NCBI RefSeq assembly: GCF_001049495.1
Contig: NZ_CDWI01000002.1
Span: 1 to 64,000 of the forward strand
Origin: Microbacterium sp. 3J1
GTDB lineage: Bacteria; Actinomycetota; Actinomycetes; Actinomycetales; Microbacteriaceae
Direction of reading: 5' to 3'
Length of the DNA: 64,000 bases
Positions 1 through 8,589 of the stretch are shown here, in pieces. A model generated the notes under the pieces. It did no database searches. It had not been told where the DNA came from and saw only the letters and a program-made list of their open reading frames with translations. The translations under genes were made by a program, and so were the position numbers. Numbering within the stretch: the stretch's first letter is position 1; the number at the start of each line of letters is the position of its first letter.

Positions 1-380
1 TCTTCGCCGTTCAGGCTGTCAAATCGACACGCCGTGAGGCTCAGAACCAGATCTGCAGCTCGGGGCTCAAGGCGCCGAGGCAACTTCACTAGCTTATCCG
101 TTCCGAAGCGGCTGTCAAATCGGCAGTCGATCCGGGGTGGAAGCTCCAGGTCAGACAGAAGTGTGTCTGCGATCTGCTCCGAGGAGCTGATCGAGTGGAG
201 GTGGTTCTCCGCTTGAGGGGGGTAAGGCTCTCGGCCTCTCCGCTTCCCTGTGGGGCGAACAAGTAATAAGTTACGCGGATCCGCGGGTTCCGGCAAATCA
301 GGCCCGTCCGCCGGGCGTGTCGCCCAGGATCCCGCCTTTCGGGCCGCCCGCCGCCCTGGCCGGCCACGTCGGGGAAACGA
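1..380. other. Gene-poor left edge, no gene recognised
   Basis: I recognise no protein family and no RNA gene in this stretch; the open frames crossing it look like chance frames in GC-rich DNA. It lies 3' of the minus-strand tRNA-Ala, a classic integration position, but I see no copy of the tRNA 3' end here. A 13-nt direct repeat (ggctgtcaaatcg at 14-26 and 110-122) is the only structure noted. It may be decayed DNA or the edge of a neighbouring intergenic region. Confidence 0.4.
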
Positions 381-414
381 ACGAAGGCTCCGAGCTGACG
401 CTCGGAGCCTTCGT
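381..414 (-). terminator. Terminator downstream of tRNA-Ala
   Basis: Perfect 15-bp inverted repeat (381-395 with 400-414) around a 4-nt loop, 10 bases 3' of the minus-strand tRNA-Ala. On the minus strand it is followed by a short T-containing tract (tcgtttcc). The position fits the tRNA terminator. Confidence 0.8.
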
Positions 415-423
415 GAGTTCCGG

Positions 424-496
424 TGGACCTAAGGGGATTCGAACCCCTGACCTCCTCGATGCGAACGAGGCGCGCTACCAACTGCGCCATAGGCCC
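424..496 (-). tRNA. tRNA-Ala (CGC anticodon)
   Basis: Full 73-nt cloverleaf on the minus strand: 7-bp acceptor stem, D arm with ttggta loop, anticodon stem cctcg/cgagg around loop ttcgcat, and T arm with ttcgaat. The anticodon CGC reads GCG. The acceptor contains the G3-U70 wobble pair that identifies alanine tRNA, and the discriminator is A. CCA is not encoded. Confidence 0.95.
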
Positions 497-547
497 GTGA
501 ACCTCGTCTACGTTATCACGCTCGGCGAGGCGGTCGAACCGGGTGGA

Positions 548-1393
548 TCACCCTGCCGCACGCTTCGCGAGCAGGTCCCGCACATGCGCTTCGATCTCGG
601 CGTCGTCGACGAATCCCATGCGCGCATAAGGGGAACTCGCCGCGGGAAGCTGCACCGGAGCGACAGGAGCCATCTGCTCTGCCCTTTCCCGGAGAGCAGC
701 GACCCTCGCCGCCTTGCGGCGTTCGTTCTGGGCGTCGATCTCCGCCTGTGCGGCCTGGGCGCGCGAGCCCGCCATGGAGACGAGCGGCTCGGGCAGCGGA
801 CGGGGAGTCCATGTCGCGCGGCCCTGATCGTGAAGAGGCGGCGCGACGCGCGGAGCGCTCTCCGCCACCTGCTGCGCGGGGCGCCGCACCGAACGATGAG
901 CGACCGATGCCATCCGCTGGAGCACCACTGCGGCTGCCACCGTGAGCGCCGCTCCCGTCCACAGGAGCATCTGCGCCTGCAGGGCGACCAGCTGCCACAC
1001 CCCTACGCCGACGAGTGCGATCCCTGCGATCAGAACGACCGTCGCGGACATTCGGACTCGACGGCGAGCACGCGCCTGACGGACGGTCGGATCGGCCCGC
1101 GTGGCAGCGAGCTCCTCACGCAGCAGCGCGAGCTCGGCGGCCTCCTTCTCGGCCTGCAGCCGCTTGGCGAGCTTCTGCTGTGCGAGCGCCGTGCGGGCGT
1201 TCAGCTCGAGATGCACCTCGCCCGGCGTCTCACTGGTCTCGGCCAGCACACGGAGCGCCTGGTTCAACCGCACGGCGTTGCGCTCGGCGGCGTTGTACTG
1301 GAAGCGCCCGCGCCAGGACGGCAGCAGGTAGAGCATCCACAGGAGCACGGCGACGAGCACGATCACTCCCCCGCTCAGCACCGGCCCGTCCAT
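548..1393 (-). CDS. Conserved-type membrane protein, function unknown
   Basis: Predicted protein of about 281 residues. An N-terminal membrane segment (about residues 5-25) is followed by a basic, alanine- and glutamate-rich stretch likely to be helical. Two closely spaced hydrophobic segments lie at about 115-160, then a charged, proline-rich cytoplasmic tail. I recognise the type as a Microbacteriaceae membrane protein often called hypothetical or large exoprotein, but assign no function. The ATG at 1393 is preferred over an in-frame GTG two codons earlier; neither has a clear ribosome binding site. It lies just upstream of tRNA-Ala on the same strand. Confidence 0.7.
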   Translation of the reverse strand: MDGPVLSGGVIVLVAVLLWMLYLLPSWRGRFQYNAAERNAVRLNQALRVLAETSETPGEVHLELNARTALAQQKLAKRLQAEKEAAELALLREELAATRADPTVRQARARRRVRMSATVVLIAGIALVGVGVWQLVALQAQMLLWTGAALTVAAAVVLQRMASVAHRSVRRPAQQVAESAPRVAPPLHDQGRATWTPRPLPEPLVSMAGSRAQAAQAEIDAQNERRKAARVAALRERAEQMAPVAPVQLPAASSPYARMGFVDDAEIEAHVRDLLAKRAAG

Positions 1394-1478
1394 GACCACA
1401 ACGGTACGGGAACAGCCGTCTCCCAGACGTTCAGTCCGGGCGCGTGTCGCGACGGGTTCCGCCGCGCGGGCGCCGCGA

Positions 1479-2111
1479 TCAGAGTGTCAGCCGGTCGGAC
1501 GGCGGCACGGTCGCCGCATCCGGGGGAACCTGACCGTTCAGCCACCGCGCGAGGACCCCCTGCGGAACGTCCTCTCGCGTCAGCGCGAACGCGTAGTGAT
1601 CACGCCAGTCCCCGTCGATGTGGATGTAACGCCGGCGCAGACCTTCGTATCGGAAGCCGAGTTTCTGCACCACGCGGAGGCTTGCCGCATTCTCGGGACG
1701 GATGCAGATCTCCATGCGATGCAGTCCGTACTCGGCGAAGCACGCGTCCGTGGCGAGCGCCACCGCCGTGGGGGTGATCCCCTTGCCCGCGAAGCGTTCG
1801 CTCACCCAGTAGCCGATCGTGGCGGAGCACAGGGATCCGCGCGCGACCCCCCACACGTTGAGCTGACCGGCAACCTCCCCCTCGTACTCCATGACGAAGG
1901 GGTATCCACCGCCGTCACGGTACTGCTGGAGCAGACGACGGATGCTGAGTCGCATGTCGAAGGACACGGCACCGTACGGGACGGTGGCCTCCCACGGCTG
2001 CAGCCACGAGCGGTTCGCGAGCAGCTCGTGCTGCAGTGCCCTCGCGTCACGCGATCGGACGAGTCGCAGCCCGATGGGGCCGTGCCGCATCCCCGCCGCC
2101 TGATCCATCAT
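1479..2111 (-). CDS. GNAT acetyltransferase, RimJ/RimL type
   Basis: A 210-residue Gcn5-related N-acetyltransferase. The central region has the family's acetyl-CoA-binding pattern (SERFAGKGIT...A), followed by the MEICIRPENAASLRVVQKLGF block typical of RimJ/RimL enzymes that acetylate protein N-termini, often of ribosomal proteins. The substrate cannot be read from sequence. Alternative in-frame ATGs are at 2108 and 2090, so the start is uncertain by a few residues. It is codirectional with galU upstream (22-bp gap) and probably cotranscribed with it. Confidence 0.85.
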   Translation of the reverse strand: MMDQAAGMRHGPIGLRLVRSRDARALQHELLANRSWLQPWEATVPYGAVSFDMRLSIRRLLQQYRDGGGYPFVMEYEGEVAGQLNVWGVARGSLCSATIGYWVSERFAGKGITPTAVALATDACFAEYGLHRMEICIRPENAASLRVVQKLGFRYEGLRRRYIHIDGDWRDHYAFALTREDVPQGVLARWLNGQVPPDAATVPPSDRLTL

Positions 2112-2133
2112 GCGCTCCGCGCCGCAGTGACGC

Positions 2134-3021
2134 CTAGAGGCGTTCCGCGAACTCCTTCAGCCACGGGCGCAGCTCGGGACCGAGATCCTCGCGATCGGAT
2201 GCGAGCTGCACGATCGCCTTGATGTAGTCGACGCGGTCGCCCGTGTCGTACCGGCGGCCTCGGAAGACGACGCCCACGACGCCGGGGCCCTCGGGACGGG
2301 TCGCCAGCTCCTGCAGAGCGTCGGTCAGCTGGATCTCTCCGCCCTTGCCCGGCTCGGTGCGCTCGAGGACCTCGAAGATCGAGGCGGGGAGGACGTAGCG
2401 TCCGATGATCGCGAGGTTCGAGGGAGCATCCTCCTGGGCGGGCTTCTCGACGAGTCCCGTCACGCGGACGGCATCCGATCCCTCGATCTCCTCGACGGCA
2501 GCGGCGCCGTACATGTGGATGTTCGCGGGGTCGACCTCCATGAGGGCGATCACCGCGGCGCCGGTGCGCTCGTGCTCGGCGATCATCTCGGTGAGCAGCT
2601 CATCGCGCTCGTCGATGAGGTCATCACCGAGGAGCACGGCGAACGAGCTGTCGCCCACGTGCGTGCGGGCACGCAGCACCGCATGACCGAGGCCCTTGGG
2701 CTCGCCCTGACGCACGAAGTGGATGTCGGCGAGATCGCTCGAGTGGATGACCCGCTCGAGACGACCGGTGTCGCCCTTCTCCATCAGCTTCACCTCGAGC
2801 TCCGGCACGGAGTCGAAGTGGTTGGAGATCGCGTTCTTGTTGCGGCCGATGATGACGAGGATGTCCTCGATGCCCGCATTGGCCGCCTCTTCGACGACGT
2901 ACTGGATCGCCGGCTTGTCGACGACCGGCAGCATCTCCTTCGGCATCGCCTTCGTCGCAGGCAGGAATCGTGTTCCCAGTCCCGCAGCGGGAATGACGGC
3001 TTTGATCTTCTGATGACCCAT
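2134..3021 (-). CDS. galU: UTP-glucose-1-phosphate uridylyltransferase
   Basis: A 295-residue enzyme making UDP-glucose from UTP and glucose-1-phosphate for cell-wall and glycan synthesis. The N-terminus carries the nucleotidyltransferase signature (AVIPAAGLGTRFLPATKAMPKEMLP, residues about 8-33), then VVDKPAIQYVVEEA. Downstream are the GLGHAVL and LVEKP motifs of GalU. Length is normal for the family. It is divergent from the 5-formyltetrahydrofolate ligase gene with only 40 bp between starts, so the promoters must overlap or be very compact. Confidence 0.95.
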   Translation of the reverse strand: MGHQKIKAVIPAAGLGTRFLPATKAMPKEMLPVVDKPAIQYVVEEAANAGIEDILVIIGRNKNAISNHFDSVPELEVKLMEKGDTGRLERVIHSSDLADIHFVRQGEPKGLGHAVLRARTHVGDSSFAVLLGDDLIDERDELLTEMIAEHERTGAAVIALMEVDPANIHMYGAAAVEEIEGSDAVRVTGLVEKPAQEDAPSNLAIIGRYVLPASIFEVLERTEPGKGGEIQLTDALQELATRPEGPGVVGVVFRGRRYDTGDRVDYIKAIVQLASDREDLGPELRPWLKEFAERL

Positions 3022-3061
3022 CGTCCCAGCCTAGCGGTGCCGCCGCCGTAGACTCGGAGGC

Positions 3062-3658
3062 ATGGCGAACGACGTCGAGCACGAGAAGCGCGCACTGCGC
3101 GCCGAGCTGCGCGAGAGACGGCAGCTGCTCAGCGAATCGCAGCGCCAGGACGCGTCCTCCGCCATCGCGCGGCGGCTCGACGACCTGGTGGCCTCCGTCG
3201 GCGCTCGCTCGATCTCCTGCTTCCTCTCCACCTCCACCGAACCCGACACCCGCGAGTTCGTGAGCGCCGCCGTGCGCCGCGGAATCCGCGTGCTCCTCCC
3301 CGTGACCAGATCGGACGGACTCCTGGACTGGGCCGTCGCGACGGACGACGATGAGATCGCTGCGGGGCTGTTCGGCCTGCCGGAGCCGACGGGGGAGGTG
3401 CTCGGGCCGATCGCGGTGAACGACGTCGACCTCATGATCATCCCCGCGGCCGCGGTCGATCGCACCGGCATGCGCATGGGGTGGGGACGAGGCTACTTCG
3501 ACAAGACGATCGGCTCGATGGAGAGATGCCCTCCCGTCTACGCCGTCATCTATGATTCCGAGGTACTCGACGTCCTGCCGAGAGAGGTCCACGACCAGCC
3601 GGTGACCGGAGTCGTGACCCCCACGCAGACCCTGCTCCTGTCGCCCACGCGACGCTGA
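3062..3658 (+). CDS. 5-formyltetrahydrofolate cyclo-ligase
   Basis: A 198-residue MTHFS-family enzyme that converts 5-formyl-THF to 5,10-methenyl-THF using ATP. The N-terminal KRALRAELRERR helix, the central SCFLSTSTEPDT strand-loop and the C-terminal ATP-binding motif RMGWGRGYFDKT (about residues 138-149) are diagnostic. It begins a rightward run with the FmdB-like gene (16-bp gap) and mscL. The same three-gene neighbourhood recurs in actinobacteria. Confidence 0.93.
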   Translation: MANDVEHEKRALRAELRERRQLLSESQRQDASSAIARRLDDLVASVGARSISCFLSTSTEPDTREFVSAAVRRGIRVLLPVTRSDGLLDWAVATDDDEIAAGLFGLPEPTGEVLGPIAVNDVDLMIIPAAAVDRTGMRMGWGRGYFDKTIGSMERCPPVYAVIYDSEVLDVLPREVHDQPVTGVVTPTQTLLLSPTRR

Positions 3659-3674
3659 CCCCGCGAGGATCACC

Positions 3675-3947
3675 ATGCCCACCTATGCCTATGCCTGCCG
3701 TTCGTGCGGGCACGCCTTCGACGCCGTGCAGAGCTTCTCCGACGACGCCCTCACGGTCTGCCCCGAGTGCGGCGGCGAGCTGCGCAAGCAGTACGGATCC
3801 ATCGGCGTGACCTTCAACGGCTCGGGCTTCTATCGCACCGACTCGCGCTCCGGATCCGGTGCGCCCGCAGCCGCCCCGGCATCATCGAAGGCGGAGCCGA
3901 CCAAGAGCGCCGCTCCGGCGCCGGCGTCGAGCACCACCTCTTCCTGA
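3675..3947 (+). CDS. FmdB-family zinc-ribbon protein
   Basis: A 90-residue protein of the FmdB / CxxC_CxxC_SSSS family. The N-terminal MPTYAYACRSCGHAF and CPECGG pairs form a four-cysteine zinc ribbon (about residues 8-37), followed by KQYGSIGVTFNGSGFY and a low-complexity Ser/Ala/Pro tail. The family was named for a putative regulator, but its molecular role is unclear. It lies between the folate ligase and mscL genes in one apparent operon. Confidence 0.9.
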   Translation: MPTYAYACRSCGHAFDAVQSFSDDALTVCPECGGELRKQYGSIGVTFNGSGFYRTDSRSGSGAPAAAPASSKAEPTKSAAPAPASSTTSS

Positions 3948-3973
3948 CACACAACAGACCTTCGGAGGTTCCC

Positions 3974-4396
3974 ATGCTCAAGGGTTTCAAGGACTTCATC
4001 CTTCGCGGCAACATCATCGACCTGGCCGTCGCCGTCGTCATCGGCACGGCGTTCACCGCCATCGTGACCGCCGTGGTGAACAGCATCATCACGCCGCTCG
4101 TCGCACTGTTCTTCCAGGCCGACGCCACCGGCGAGTTCGGCTGGACGGTCACGAACATCTACGGCGACGACGTGACGTTCCCGATCGGCGACCTGATCTC
4201 GGCGATCATCAGCTTCCTCGCCGTCGCCGCCGTCGTCTACTTCGTCTTCGTCCTGCCGATGAACACGTTCAAGGCACGGGTCGAGGCCCGCAAGGGCACT
4301 CCCGCCGAGGAGCCGCAGGAGGAGCCGGCCGCCGCGACCGAGGCCGAGCTGCTCATCGAGATCCGCGACCTGCTCGCCAGGAACGTCCGCAGCTGA
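3974..4396 (+). CDS. mscL: Large-conductance mechanosensitive channel
   Basis: A 140-residue MscL that opens under membrane tension to release solutes during osmotic downshock. The N-terminal amphipathic helix MLKGFKDFILRGN leads into TM1 (about 15-44, with DLAVAVVIGTAF). A periplasmic loop and TM2 (about 71-97) follow, then a charged cytoplasmic bundle ending LLIEIRDLLARN. The ATG at 3974 has ggaggt 5 nt upstream; a longer frame begins farther left but lacks this support. Last gene of its operon, followed by a bidirectional terminator. Confidence 0.95.
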   Translation: MLKGFKDFILRGNIIDLAVAVVIGTAFTAIVTAVVNSIITPLVALFFQADATGEFGWTVTNIYGDDVTFPIGDLISAIISFLAVAAVVYFVFVLPMNTFKARVEARKGTPAEEPQEEPAAATEAELLIEIRDLLARNVRS

Positions 4397-4416
4397 CGTC
4401 TGCTCACATCTTGTGC

Positions 4417-4453
4417 ACGAAGCGCACGGCCCGGATCGGGTCGTGCGCTTCGT
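4417..4453. terminator. Bidirectional terminator hairpin
   Basis: Perfect 12-bp inverted repeat (4417-4428 with 4442-4453). The inner bases extend the stem (cccg/cggg, 4430-4433 with 4437-4440). It sits between the convergent mscL and 75-residue-protein genes and can serve both. Confidence 0.8.
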
Positions 4454-4463
4454 CGTATGCCGC

Positions 4464-4691
4464 TCAGTAGTGCGGAGGTACGTCCTGCATCAGCCGGTCG
4501 TCGTTGGGTCCCTTGGGCCCCGTCGGCCCCTTCGATGCGCGAGGGACGGATGCCGTCGGCCGCGGCCCCTCCGGCACCGTCGTCTCGGGATCGACGTCCG
4601 TACCGGGCACGGGGGTCAGTCGCGCGCGCCGGGATCCCGCGACCCGCACGACCTTCTGCCGCGGCGCATCCGGACCGGTCTGCTCAGTCAT
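4464..4691 (-). CDS. Small conserved-type protein, function unknown
   Basis: A 75-residue basic, proline-rich protein beginning MTEQTGPDAPRQKVVRVAG and ending DRLMQDVPPHY. I recall similar small proteins with a VRVAGSRRARLTPVPG core and a DVPPHY terminus in Microbacteriaceae, but no function. No membrane segment or known domain is visible, and the composition suggests disorder. Its ATG (4691) overlaps the stop of the upstream helicase-like gene (4684) by 8 bp, implying translational coupling and a functional link with that gene. Confidence 0.7.
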   Translation of the reverse strand: MTEQTGPDAPRQKVVRVAGSRRARLTPVPGTDVDPETTVPEGPRPTASVPRASKGPTGPKGPNDDRLMQDVPPHY

Positions 4692-7600
4692 CCTGCGGAT
4701 CGTCGAGATCGAGCGGCTGCGTGTCGTTGTCGGCCCTCGGCGTCGACGGGGAGATGCCGAGCACGGCCGCGATCCGCGTCGCGGCGGTCGCCGGGTCGCT
4801 GTACAGATCGAAGGCGTGCACCCGCACGTAGTGCCAGCCCAGACGCCGCAGCACATGCGGACGCAGGCGCAGCGTCTCGCGCAGCGACTCGCCGCGGGAC
4901 TCGGGGTCGGACTCGATCACCACTGCCTTGCCGTCGTGCTGGGCGACGAGCGGCAGCAGACCCCGGTAGTCGACGTCGACCGCGGCACCCAGGCGCCGCA
5001 GCTCACGGGCCAGCGCCAGCGTCAGGGGGTCGGCGAGATCCTCGAGACGGGCATCGCGACTCCGCGTCGCGAGACCGCCGAGGATCGACATCAGTGTGGC
5101 CGCGCCGTACTCGAGCCGGCCGTCGTCGAACGCCGAGGGGCGTATCGACGACACGATGACCATGGACCGCCGCGCTCTCGTCATTCCGACCGTGAGCAGT
5201 CGCTCGCCGTCGGAGGTCGACAGGTCGCCGAAGTCGCTGAGCACCCGACCGTGCTTCGTGAGCCCGTACCCCAGGGAGAAGATGACACGATCCCGGCTCT
5301 CGGCGACGGATTCTTCGAGGGTGAGCACTGCGAACGGCTCCGCGGTGTCGCGGCCGACGAAGTCCGCGACGTCGGACCGCCCCGCGAACGCGGAGGTGAC
5401 CGCGGCGCGGACGCGCTCGGCGTGCCGTCTGCTCGCGGTGACGACCATGAGCGACTCATCGGGGCGATGCACGGCGTGCTCGACGACGAGCGTGACGACG
5501 CGGGCGACCTCGGCATCCGGGCTCTCGACCGCCCCGGAGATCGGATCCGGCGCTCCGGTCCCGCCCTCCACGTAGTCGACGGTGAGGCTGCCACGCCCGA
5601 GATACGAGCCGGCCCACGGCAGCGAGACGATCTCGCCGCCGTAGAACGCATCGTTGATGAGCTCCGCGAGGTCCTCTCCACCGGCGCGGTAGCTGCGGGT
5701 GAGAGTCATCACCGGCAGCAGCTCGGAGAGCCGCTCGAACACCGAGACCTCGTCGAACGGAACCTCGGGCTCCCAGGAGGTCGCCGAGCCGACGGCGACC
5801 TCGAAGGGCGTCGGTCGCTGCGTGACGGGATCACCGAAGGCGACGACCTGCCGTGCCCGCCGGATGGCCGGCGCGGCCTCGGCGAGGTTGATGGCCGCGG
5901 CATCGACGAGCAGCACGGAGTCGAAGTCGACGGAATCGGGGATCTCGGGCACGAGATAGGGCGACGAGATCCATACCGGTGCCAGCGCGGCGATGAGGGT
6001 CGGGGCCGCGCTCACGATCTCGGCGGTCGTCGTGCCCGGCCGCGTCAGCGCCTTGCGGAGGTTCTGCGACTCCTGCGGCTCGTCGACGATCGCGATCTTC
6101 CACTGGTTCGCCAACTGCCAGGCGAGCAGCGGACCGGCCATGGCCGCGTGCGCCTCGTCGACCAGGCGGAAGTCCCGCTCCAGTCGGTCGACGACTGCGG
6201 TGTTCGCGCCGAGCAGCGCCCTGTCGTCCTGCAGTGCGCGCTCGAGCAGCGACTGCCACCAGGCGAACTCCAGCTCCTCGCCCACCTGCGCCTCGGAGAC
6301 GTGCCTGACCGACAGCTCTGCGAGCAGCGGCTCGAGCCCGAGGCCGGCGAGGCGGTCACGCAGCTGGGCGCGTTCGACGAGGTTGTCGAAGACGTCGGAC
6401 TTGGCGGCGAGTCCCGCGAGGATGCGCACGAGCCGTGCGACCGGAAGGGACGCGAGAGGCTCTCGGCGACCGAGCGCCGCATCGAGCTCCGAGAGCTCGG
6501 CCGTCACCCGCTGCCAGGCGGCATGGACCTCGGCGAGCCCGAGGGGGATCTCCGGCGCCGCGCCGGCCTCGACGCAGCGCTGCCACTGCGTGCGCTGCGA
6601 CTGGATGCGCAGCAGCGCCTCGTGCATCTCCGTGACGTGGATGCCCGGGCGCACGTATTCCTTGGCGAGCCGTCGCAGGCGGCGACGGTTCGCGCTCGAC
6701 ATCGCCGGTGCGTCGCGGCGGGAACCGTGCGCCAGGATCAGCTCGCCGAGCGGACGCTCGAACACCGTCGGGCTGAAGCGGTCGAGGGAATCGCGGATGC
6801 CCTGCAGCAGGCGCAGATACTCACCGAGCTCGTCGATGGTCGAGAACGGACGCATGTGCGTCTGCGCGATCAGGGCGTATCCCCGCTCCAGCAGGGCGGG
6901 CACGCTGTCGGCGTGCAATCGCGCGGCGAGGTCGTGAGCGGAGCGCGCGGCCTCGGTGCTCGAGAACGTCACCCCGTACCACGGCGAGTCGTCGGGACCG
7001 AAGCGGAACTCCCCGAGACGAGCGGCCTGCGACAGCGCCTCGGCGGCCTCCGACCGATCGTCGGCGAGGCGACGCAGGGTGTCCGGTGTCAGCCGTGCGG
7101 TCGTCGACGGCGGCGTGGGCAGAGACGCGAGCCGGGTGAGCTGGCGCGTGGCGTCGAGGACCGATGCGCTGGTCCCCGCGACGGGCGACGTGAGCGCCCG
7201 GCGGTAGTCGCGCAGGACGGTGCGCAGGCGGACCAGCGCGTCGTCGACGTCGCTCACCTTGGGCGCGGTCGCCTTCTCGTTGCGACCGATGGCCCGAACG
7301 AGGTCTCGGCGCACGCTCTGGCTCGACACCGCGAGGCTGTCGAGTCCGATGCCGGCGAGCCGGTGGCGGACGCCGTCGAGAGTCGATCGCCGGGCGGAGA
7401 CGACGAGGACGCGCTTGCCGGCGCGCACGAGCTCGCCGAGCGCGTTGATGACGGTCTGCGTACCGCCCGTTCCCGGAAGGGTCGCGACGGTCAGCGAATG
7501 CCCGGCGGCGATCCTGGCGAGGACGGCCTCCTGCTCGGCATCCGCATCGAGGAGGAGGTTGTCGGATGCCGGCGCGCGGTCGTCCGGCCCGGTGTGGTGC

Positions 7601-8400
7601 GGTGCGGGCCTGCGGGCGCTGACCTGCTCGCGATCGCCGACGTGGCCCGCGAGGGCATTGAGCACGAGGTGGTCGAGGTTGCCGCCGTCTCGGGACATCG
7701 CTCCGCCGACATCGGCGAAGGTCGACACGACGAGGCGCGGCAGCACGGTGAAGGTCTCGATCGAACGGGTCGTCGCGCGGAGGCTGTCGATCACCGGCTG
7801 CGGTTTGAAGATGCCGCCGTCGTAGGCGAGCGCGGCGAGCGCGGTCGCGTCGATCGTGATGCCGAAGTGCTCCCGCGCGATGCGCACGAGCTCGGGGTTC
7901 ACCTCGAACGCTCCCTGCAGCTTGAGCTCGAAGTCCGAATGGTGGCGGCGGATGGCGAGCGGGCGCAGCAGGACCGGGGCGGCGAAGTCCGCGCCGCCGA
8001 TCCGCCAGCCTGCGACGCCGACGGCCAGATGCACGGCCTCGATGCCCCGAACGGTGCGGAGCTCCGTGTTCTTCGCCGTGATGCGCTCGGCGGCGAGTCG
8101 CGCTGTGCGCAGACCCACCTCGTCGCGGAAGAGATTGGAGAGGAGCGTCGACTTGCCCGTGATGAACTGCGGCAGGCTGCCCGGATGCGCCTTCGAGATG
8201 TCGATTCCGGATTCCGGGCTGTCGCGGAACGTGACGAGAGGGGAAGGACCGCCGAGATCGGCCGCCTCGGCGCGCAGGCGGGTGCGTTCGGCCTCCGCCG
8301 CGTGAGCGACCTCGACGCCGGCGGGGGTCACACGCATATCGCTCAGGGTCACCGGGGCAGCGCTCACCGCCTCCGCAGCCTTGCTATCACGTCGCCACAC
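4684..8400 (-). CDS. SF1-helicase-like protein with C-terminal nuclease-like domain
   Basis: A 1,238-residue protein with the AAA_11/AAA_12 (superfamily 1) layout. The Walker A region is at about 307-316, the Walker B region at about 829-836, GDPVTQRPTPF after 855, and a TRARR motif VI near the end of the helicase core. The C-terminal about 100 residues resemble the MTES_1575-type restriction-endonuclease fold (VVIESD, LRRLGWHYVRV). Key residues are missing: TLPGTGGTQT has Gly (313) where Walker A needs Lys, and LVDAAAI has Ala where the DEAS Walker B needs Glu. ATP hydrolysis is therefore doubtful. The start is a GTG; an in-frame ATG at 8337 is the alternative. Role unknown; DNA binding or scaffolding is inferred. 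Confidence 0.8.
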   Translation of the reverse strand: MWRRDSKAAEAVSAAPVTLSDMRVTPAGVEVAHAAEAERTRLRAEAADLGGPSPLVTFRDSPESGIDISKAHPGSLPQFITGKSTLLSNLFRDEVGLRTARLAAERITAKNTELRTVRGIEAVHLAVGVAGWRIGGADFAAPVLLRPLAIRRHHSDFELKLQGAFEVNPELVRIAREHFGITIDATALAALAYDGGIFKPQPVIDSLRATTRSIETFTVLPRLVVSTFADVGGAMSRDGGNLDHLVLNALAGHVGDREQVSARRPAPHHTGPDDRAPASDNLLLDADAEQEAVLARIAAGHSLTVATLPGTGGTQTVINALGELVRAGKRVLVVSARRSTLDGVRHRLAGIGLDSLAVSSQSVRRDLVRAIGRNEKATAPKVSDVDDALVRLRTVLRDYRRALTSPVAGTSASVLDATRQLTRLASLPTPPSTTARLTPDTLRRLADDRSEAAEALSQAARLGEFRFGPDDSPWYGVTFSSTEAARSAHDLAARLHADSVPALLERGYALIAQTHMRPFSTIDELGEYLRLLQGIRDSLDRFSPTVFERPLGELILAHGSRRDAPAMSSANRRRLRRLAKEYVRPGIHVTEMHEALLRIQSQRTQWQRCVEAGAAPEIPLGLAEVHAAWQRVTAELSELDAALGRREPLASLPVARLVRILAGLAAKSDVFDNLVERAQLRDRLAGLGLEPLLAELSVRHVSEAQVGEELEFAWWQSLLERALQDDRALLGANTAVVDRLERDFRLVDEAHAAMAGPLLAWQLANQWKIAIVDEPQESQNLRKALTRPGTTTAEIVSAAPTLIAALAPVWISSPYLVPEIPDSVDFDSVLLVDAAAINLAEAAPAIRRARQVVAFGDPVTQRPTPFEVAVGSATSWEPEVPFDEVSVFERLSELLPVMTLTRSYRAGGEDLAELINDAFYGGEIVSLPWAGSYLGRGSLTVDYVEGGTGAPDPISGAVESPDAEVARVVTLVVEHAVHRPDESLMVVTASRRHAERVRAAVTSAFAGRSDVADFVGRDTAEPFAVLTLEESVAESRDRVIFSLGYGLTKHGRVLSDFGDLSTSDGERLLTVGMTRARRSMVIVSSIRPSAFDDGRLEYGAATLMSILGGLATRSRDARLEDLADPLTLALARELRRLGAAVDVDYRGLLPLVAQHDGKAVVIESDPESRGESLRETLRLRPHVLRRLGWHYVRVHAFDLYSDPATAATRIAAVLGISPSTPRADNDTQPLDLDDPQDD

Positions 8401-8589
8401 ACCTCACACACTATGCGCGCCGGGGCGTCGGGGCGGTATCCCGAGCGGGTTTCACGGGATTTCCGCCCTCGAGCGCCGCCCGACGTGCGCGGCGACTGCT
8501 CCTGCACAGATCGGCGGGGTGAGCGACCTCTCCCCCGTCACCGCGATGCGCTCCGTCGGTCCTCCGCGCGGCCCTCCAGTATGGGATGC

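Noticed and set aside
2624..3682. A 352-codon frame overlapping galU, the folate ligase and their promoter region
   Set aside because: Composition and overlap with three well-supported features mark it as a shadow frame.
3764..3973. Longer N-terminus for mscL beginning at 3704
   Set aside because: The MscL family begins MLKGFKDF at 3974 with a good ribosome site; the upstream extension is out-of-frame FmdB sequence.
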